This document shows positions 47,301 through 56,300 of a stretch of 64,000 nucleotides of DNA, in pieces. Below the pieces are notes generated by a model. That model did not search any database. It worked only from the letters and a program-made list of their open reading frames with translations, and was not told the DNA's origin. Each line of letters starts with the position of its first letter. The stretch's first letter is position 1. Origin of the DNA: Tubiluchus corallicola (taxonomy: Eukaryota > Priapulida > Priapulimorpha > Priapulimorphida > Tubiluchidae); contig JAQGDQ010000006.1 in assembly GCA_030141605.1 (NCBI GenBank), forward strand, positions 660,501-724,500. Reading direction: 5' to 3'. A program made the position numbers and the translations under genes.

Positions 47301-50300
47301 TATAAGATAAGAAGTGACCATGATAGTGATGATACAACAAGGAAAATTACCACAACCACCAGAATGGCAAAACAGTTGTAATGATGGGGATTATGGTGGT
47401 GATTATAACTATGGTGCCGATGATTATTTTAATGACTGTATATACAATGGCGACAATAATGATCATCGTCATGATAATGATAATTATGGTGAGAAGAACT
47501 GTGGCAAAAGAAAAGCGACACAACAAATAGCAAGAACGATAATATAGTATTAGAAAATAAGAAAAAGTTAATGGAGAGGTAGCAGAAAAAAGTAAAATAA
47601 AATAAAGGCATAGAAAGAACAGCAAACAACAACAAGAACAGAGAAGGCAGGCAGACAGAATCAGAACTTTGTCATGTAAAACACTTCTTCAGAAAAAAGA
47701 GAAATTATTTGTCATATTATCTTTATTATACCACCACCATCATCATCATCGTCCCCATTACCAACAACATCATGATCATTATCTGTGATCTGCCATTGTT
47801 GTCATCATAATTAATAATTATTGCCAAGCATACAGTCCACCATTATTCAGAATAGGAACTCAGAAATCACTTAATCAATATGACTATAGCTGCTGCTGGC
47901 CTGACAACATAACAGTAATATAGGGGTCAATCATAATCTCATATTGTTGAATTCTCTGGTAATGGAGGATTCTAACAGAACACTAAAATGTTAGACTACG
48001 TTAAGGAATTACTAAAAGTGAAACAAAAACCCAAAATGGTATTTGCAAAAGCTCACACATTACTCATCAAGTATATTTCCCGAATGGAATCCTGTATCCG
48101 ACCTACACAAAACAAAATTTTTAGATATAATAGCTTATATAGCCTAGAAACTGTCAAAAACTATAATAATCTGCACAGACAACAATTGACCACAGTTATA
48201 CAATTGCTACAAGATCAAATACAGAGTAAAATATCAGGTGATTTATTTTTCAAATGTTAAGTTAATATATTTAGTTTAAAATGACACAAATGACAAATTC
48301 AATTACAAAAAAGATGACGTAAAAAGAGAACTTAAATGAACACTTACTATTCATCTTTATCTTTAGTGGTTCATGTACGCATGAAAAAAATAACAAACAC
48401 AATACAACTTAATATAAAAAAGTCCTATTTGCAAAAATAAAATTAAATAAATCAGTACATCTTAGAATCGTAAATGAAAGTCATTATTACTTAGTATAAG
48501 GAGATAAATAAAAACCAAGTGCATTTGTTCTATTTAGTAATAACAATGTAGTATTCTGGACTTTACTGAAAAACTTCCCAAGGTACAGTATGAAGATACA
48601 AGTTAGTGTTGCTCCGGGTTCACTTTTTTGCCGGATAGTGAATACCAGATTTCATTGAATATTTGGTAAATGTTTGCAAACTCTAATGTTTTCATTTGGT
48701 CTATGATCTTAAAGGACCTAGCCCAAAGATACACCGTATTACCACGCACAAACGAAAAAAAGATGTGTGTAAAATTTTCGTCTTGAAAACACAAACATAG
48801 GCTAAAATAATCTCTAAGTTTTTTGGTAATATTTTATTTATTTATTTTAGGCTGTTAAAGTATTCGAAAACCATTTTCAATTGCACATTACAAAAACCAG
48901 ATAGCGAATATTTGCAAATGTCAAATTTTTATAACTACCGGAAAATATCAGATACGAAAACCTGCAAAATCTCGCGAATATCACCATTTTCGGATACGAA
49001 TCGGATATCCGGAGCAAAACTAATACAAGTGGTACAGACATTCATAGCATTCACCTAAATAGTAGCTATTCAAAACTGAAACACAACTATAAAAGTCTTA
49101 CCAAAATACCAGAGCCTGAGTTAAAATCAAATATCGTGCGGCACGCTAGTTAAAGTCAGCCAGGTTTCGCTTAAATGACCTAATTTTTAAATACAGTCCA
49201 TTGTTCCACAAGCATGAAGCAGAAGAGCTTATTTAACAGAGAAAATTGTGGACCAGACAGAATTTAGCTCATCAATAAGGTTATGTCAGCAAGGCAAATA
49301 TTTGTTAAATAAAACTTCCTTGAGGAACATTAAAACAGCTTCTAGGCAATGGTTATGACAGTACCATAAGAAAATATGTGATCATTCATGTGACTAATTA
49401 TAATTTATCAGTACTGTCTTGTTCTAACATGTTATGACATTCGGCTTTGCATTCTAAGACGCTATGATTAGATGCAAACCTGCTTGATGCTTAAATTAAA
49501 ACGCTACAAATTAGTTAATCAGCAAATAAGCCTTTTATAGAGTTGTTCTCGAATATCTTTTCAATGATAAAGGTAAACCCGAAATGCAACAATTGTTAGC
49601 AAAGTACAGGGTGTCTCAGAAATCACTATACACTACATTTTCTATACTTTAACAAAGCACTATGTTTGAAAATAGGTACAGAAGAATTAAAAATTTAGCG
49701 ACTTTTTAAGTTAAATTAGGCTGCACTAATAGGCTTTGGTATGTTCTGCTGCCTTCTATAGGGTCCTAAAGAACTTTAGAAACGAATCCAAAGCAAGATA
49801 GATATCTTGCGTTAAGAAAGTCTTTCACAGTCCATAAGTACAATAGTAATAAGGAAGGGCCGCACTTTGATTAAAAAAGGGTATCGTTAATCATAGTGAA
49901 AGAATGGCATGGTCCATATGGTGCTGTGAATTTCTGTTGAACTTAAGCAGAAACAAAAAAATAATGTCATAAACAGAAAACCACTCACCAAGTCATTTGT
50001 GGTAAAACTAAGGACGTTCTTGTTCTTGGAAACTTTAATAAATATAGAAGGTAGCTGATCAGCAGGTGGCATATCAGTCTTGCTTCCAGTACTCATTTGT
50101 ATAAAAAAGCCACGCATGTTGTTGTATGCCGTTCTTAGGTTCAAATTATATTTCTCAGACAACTGTTTCACCATATCTGCAAAGATTGTTTACCAACTGC
50201 TAGTCAACAAATGATAATTTAGACATTTGAAATCGCTATACATTAGTAGAAAGAATAATAAAATCCATCCAAGCAAACTGCAGGAAGCTAGTGAAAACTT

Positions 50301-53300
50301 GAAAGAATGAAGTCCTGCCAATTTTGTATTCGCGCAGCTGCAATCTGCCACAACCGCCACACTCCAAAGCAAACTCACAACAGAATTACGAGTTCGAGAC
50401 TCAAGCTGGTTGCACCCAATTTAACTGGTGGCATCTTTTGAGCAATATGACTAACTGAATAGCTTGTTTTTACAATACAAAGTGCACCATGAGAGAAAAG
50501 GTAACCTGTAATGGACTACAGAACATGCTATTAGTATGTCAAGTTAAGAGTTTGTATATGGCTGCTGCATGCATATGCTCCACAACTAAAATTATGTGAA
50601 CCCATCGTTCACTGCCAGGTTACACCATAATTTTTGAAACTGATCTAAACTTGATATTTTGTGTTTGAATGAAAGCAAGACTGAGGACCAATGAACTGTA
50701 TAGGTAAATATTATTTTTTTTTTGGAAACAGACTGTGCAGCAATTTCTTTGATAAAAACTTTATCAAGATATTTTTGATGGTAAGTCAATTAAATACATT
50801 GATAATCTGCTAGGAATTAAAAAAAACTTTTCATAGTATTAACTTCTGAAATTTCTGATCATGTTGCATGATGAAAGCTTTTTGCATGTCATCAACATAT
50901 CAGAAATTTCATAAAGAAGTTACTAATGTAAAAGATTTTTAATCTATGGCAACAATTTTTAGTATTTTATATTTTAACATTTTTAGTGAGAGTTGTTTCT
51001 TTCAATAGTGCCTATAAAAACTGAGAAGACAAAAAGTGGTTATAATGAGACAGAAAGTCCTTACAACGACAAACCAAAGTCGTTAAAACAAGAAAAAATG
51101 CCTCATATAGTCTAAAAGGTTACTCAAAGTCTTTTGAAGAAAGTGGTGAAACTGCATGTGACTTAATTTTAGGTACAACAAATGCTTGTTGGTGCATAAA
51201 TGTCTTGTGGCTAAGTGTTCTCCTGCTCAATACCCAATGTCCTCACGCCCAAGTGTCCCATGCGAGGCCCTCCCCCCATGTCCAAATGTCACATCAATGG
51301 TTGAAGTGGTTGCAGAATGCAAGTAACATGCTTAGCAGAACTTGACTGCTGGAAAGTCAGACAAGAAACTAAAGCATCATTGTACTATTAAATTAATGAA
51401 CAACAAAATTAAATTACCAAAGCAAAAATATTGCAATTTACGCAAAAAGGGCACCTGCCAGACATTAAAAAATGCTAGGAATGCTTAATTTGTGGCTGTG
51501 GGCAAGTTTTCGCTAAAACAAATAGTTTTTGAAACTCACCGGCAATATCGTCAACAATTTCAGTGTACGCTCTGCGTGCAACATCCAGCAAACCTGCAAC
51601 ACAAAAGCAATGCACAAAAAGAGACCTTAACAAATCCTAATTATTATCGTATATGAAAAATGTATTCACTTATGATTTGCCTCGCAACCACATGTACAAA
51701 TTCATACAGTAAATATTACATGTTTTCATTAATACACATAAAAAATGCACTGCAGTCTCCTCAGAGTATGCCAATATATAATCACTACCAATTCTGAGAA
51801 TCAGTAAATCAGTATTAAAATTACTGATAAATGTCATCATGCAATAAAATGGTTTCACATCATTCAGACATTCAGTTCAATTCTCTCTACTGTAAGAAAT
51901 ACAGTTAGCAGATAATCAAACATGTTATAAAAGAAGAAAGGCCCCAAGCCAGACTGGCCTGGCACTGGAACAGACAGACACATCATCTAGTTTCATAATC
52001 AGCCCGCAGGGAGAACAGGTGGCTAGCCCATCAGCACTCAGCCAACTTTCCTTTCCCAGCACATGCCTAGGCCCTCAATTAAGGTCAAGTAGACCTAGAA
52101 AACTGGCCAGAAAGTCCTGTACGAGTGGAGTATGGCTTGATGTCATAGACAATATTATAATAAATTCTAATGAATTCAGCACAAGGCGACCTATATAAAG
52201 TAAATGATTTTAGCGAGACGAAAATCTTGCCTTATCAATGATAATGCTCTGAGACAACACAAATCTGACAGATTGTGGCTCAGCCACATTTTGATATACA
52301 TGTATTCTTTTTCCAAGCTAAGGGCAACAAGGCAGATAAAACTACGCAGCAACACTTTCCCTGACAGTCACCTAACAATTTGTGAAGCTAAGAATTATTT
52401 AATTTAATTTACAAAGCACATAAACAAAAACTGCAGATACTAATCCTTATAAAAGAAAAATACTAGTTGTGAGTCAAAAACATTCAGCATTGTTAACTAA
52501 AATTTCAGTGACTCTATCGAACCTTACTTTAAATATTAATATACTAACCGTTGATTTTAGGTTTAATTGCAAAACATTTCTGTGTTCGCATGCTTAAAAT
52601 GCCCTTTTGGTAGTGAGTATCATCATGCACGACTGTTTGTATCTGGCGCAGCATTCTCTCAAATCTGGGATCGTCAAGTGACTGAAAAAAGTAAATTTGA
52701 AAACAAAGTCCACCAAAAGAGAAACACGAAGACAGAAACAGTATTACAAGACATTGGTATGAACATTTTTTACAACACTTATTTATGTTTAGTTATAGTA
52801 CAGTAGACGCCACTTAATAGACCCACTTTGGGACTGAACTGTTTTGGCCCAAATAACCAACTGAATCAATTAATCGACAGATGTAGTATTACTAGTATAG
52901 AAGTATGAAACATCAGCTTATATTGCACCGCAAAGGCTTTTAATGAATTTTAGAAATGAAGTAATGTCTAAATTCCCATGCAGTTATTTAAAAACACTGA
53001 TTTATAAAGTAATTAATAAAAACGAAAATGAAGTTTACTTTCTAAGTCACACAAGTCTGTTCATTTACAAACTTTGAAAAAATTCGTTCAAGGTCAGCTG
53101 CTTCATTTTTCTGCAACAGAAGTTGGGTCACAAAGTTCTCATAATGATAAAAATGTTGAAAATCTGTTGCCGTATGGTGCACAAATTCTCAAAAGATATT
53201 TAGTGGTGGTGCCCGTGTTTACCCGCACATAGTTTCTTCGTCGGCGTTCTTTGCAGGTTTGTTTAAGCTCCCACTTGCTATCGTGATGATTTAATCCTCG

Positions 53301-56300
53301 GTTAACTGCAAGGTGACCTGTATAGCTGAATTAATTTAACCCTGGTCTGAAACTCGTCGTTGCTCATATCAGATGGTGCATTTAGACTTGTCTCTTGCAA
53401 AGTGTGAATTATGTGGTCAGTTTTATTCACATGAGTGAATCTACCGTGAGTGAAGCAGTTCTGAATCATGTGTTGAGTGACATTACTCCAAGACATAGCC
53501 AATAACCTGGTTTTTTTAGCCAGGTCATTTGCACTTAACTGAGAAGCTGCATCATCAGAATCCATCACTTCTAAAACACTCTTCTGCACTTCTTTTCTGT
53601 AGCCTTTAGAGTTCGAATAATGCCTTGATCACATAGCTGAATGAGCGATGTAGTGTTCGTTGGTAAAAACACAACCTTAATGTGTTTTAATGGTGCATTG
53701 TCTACATGGACAGTGCAGATGTCTACCACCAAAATTACGTTTTGCTTTAAGTTCACATCCCATTTCACTAACCATTCGTTAAATAACACAGCTGTTATCC
53801 TTGCATTTAAGTGTGAACGGTAATCTACCCGCAACTTTACAAGACTTTACTGTGTTGTACACAACTTTACAACATCCCTGACATAACAGCAACAGTTAAC
53901 TGATTAAATGTTCTGTGAATTGTGAAAGGCAGCGAATTTCAAAAGCAAACCACTAGCAAGTGACTAAATGTTTGGCTTCCAGAAATTCTTGGGTAAAGAA
54001 CTTAATTGCAGTGGGTGCGCAGGTCAAAGCAAAACCGCTGGGCTAGCATATTAAAACATGATAAACAAACATACTTACAAAAAAAACAATACTTAACATG
54101 ATTGTTTCTACATATATTGTACAGAGTGTACACAAAAGTGTTTCATTGAAGCACATGAAGCAAAAATATTAAGTCATTTATTTGAGTCTATTATCAGCAG
54201 TTTTTCTATACATTTGAATAGAAGCAGCCTGTACCAGACATTTTTGAGTCAATTAAGTGACTGATTCTATTAACCGTGAGTCTACTAAATGGCATTCACT
54301 GTATTACTTATCTACACGACTAACAATAAATATAAGTCCTTTAAAAACCCTTGAGTATATTTCAATTAACAGCCAATATATTTGCTTAAATTTTTTTGTG
54401 AGGTAGGTTCTCTGCTTTCAGACCGGTAGACATCAAACTATGAAGCATACTCTGACAACATGATTAATTTATTTATAGATAGACATCTGACTTCAGAACT
54501 TACATTATAACTAGCCTTGAGCAAAGCAGATTCTGAATCCCCTAGAGATGTATGCAGGGGTCCTACTAGCTCTAGTGTGTGCTTCATGTAAATAAGACAG
54601 GTTATTTTATTCTCAGCTGTCTTTACTGTCTCTTGCTTTGGAATTTGTACACAGTATGTTACTAAATGATCAATATCCAAAAATCTGCAAAATAATCAGC
54701 ATTAGTATATAAAAAGTACGAATGTTCTGTTTTTTACTAATCAAAAAAGTAAGACAAAGACCGGATAACACAACAAACCGCCACTAGTTTTGTGGTTGGT
54801 CTATTTGTTTTTGGCTTATAGTTGTGTTAAACGAATGACAGATGGATAAAATAGAATGGACACTTCTTATTTCATGACTACCTTTTTTGGAACAATTGGC
54901 TGTTCTAAATTCCACAGGAGGTTCCTTTGAAATAAGCAATTTCAAAGGAACAATAACAAGTTAACTATTTCAGGTATTTGTAACTATTACTGTAATAATA
55001 GTTGGTAAATCAACTCTTAGTTAAGATTCAAATCAATTCTGTGTAGCAATATTCTGATTTTGTACCTCTCGATTATGGACTGCAGATTATAATACATCTC
55101 TTCTTTTTCTTTCAGTTCTTGTACACATTCTAGTCTGTCTTCAATTGTCTTTTGTACACAAGGCGGTTGCAACAAGTTCATCCGAAGGAGTCTGGCTCCA
55201 CCCGCAGTTTTTGGTTTCTTGAAAATACCATAAAGGGAATGGTCTGATTTTGGATCTAAAAGATTCGAAACCAATTCCAAATTTGTTGTCGTTGTTGAAT
55301 CTGTAATGAGTTATAGATTAATGATTTTAAAAAAATTAACTTGTTTACTAATAAATTTAGCACACTAGCAGAAAATGCATACAGCTTTGCTAGTTTGCAA
55401 TGGAACAAAACTTTAATAATGTTTAAAACTCGCTGCTTAACCGTCAGTGTTGTCTGGTGAAACAGTAATTAGTGGTAACAAAGTAAAAGTTATGTAGTAT
55501 TACTATTACATTAATTTCAAAAAGTAATAAAAGAAACAACATAAAATGTTTGTCAGCTATCAAATAGTATACAAATATATACTACCTATCATTGTTGTGT
55601 CCTCACTTCCTTTAAACACTATTTTTAGTGATGCTGGAGCATAAACTACATTTTGTATGAACTCCACATACTTTAGTAAAGCTGCCACAGTTGCAAGACA
55701 ATAATACCTTAACAGTAAATATCAATAAATTAGAATTAAATTTATTCAGCGACCATTACAACTACAGTTTCTGAAAAATACAAATCACGGTAAATCAAAG
55801 CAGTGCGTATACAAACTTTTTAGTACTTGTTAGCAATGCGAATCAGTGTCAATGAAGTTACAAATTAATCAAAATGTATGTAATTCATGTGCTCTACACC
55901 AATATTAAATGCAAAGTTTACCAGTTGCCATATTGCAGTTTAACAAATTAACAAAATTTACAGGAAAAATCAACTTCACGGGTTACAAGAAACTCACTTT
56001 TGTACAACTTGTGAACACACTGAACTATATTCTGCCAAGCATAGATGTTGTATATACTGTAATCCTCTTGCTTCATTAAAATACTTGCGATTTACAGTCG
56101 AGATGGTTGTATTGGGAAAATTCTCATTAATCAGTTTAAACAGCTTTGTCGAGTTTCCATTTTCACACACTGTACTAGGCATAACAATCTAGAACAAATT
56201 AAAAATCCACTTCATGTCATTCGTTATAAACAAGGTAAACAGCTAATTATGATTGAACATTTTTGATTACAGTTCTGATGTTTCAGTTCTGTTGCTATTA

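Noticed and set aside
47314-47635. Overlapping ORFs on both strands (77, 92 and 68 codons)
   Set aside because: Produced by gat/tat-type simple sequence; low-complexity products on either strand and no splice structure.
48603-48794. 63-codon minus-strand ORF in MSH4 intron
   Set aside because: No recognised family and no phase-compatible splice sites with MSH4 exons.
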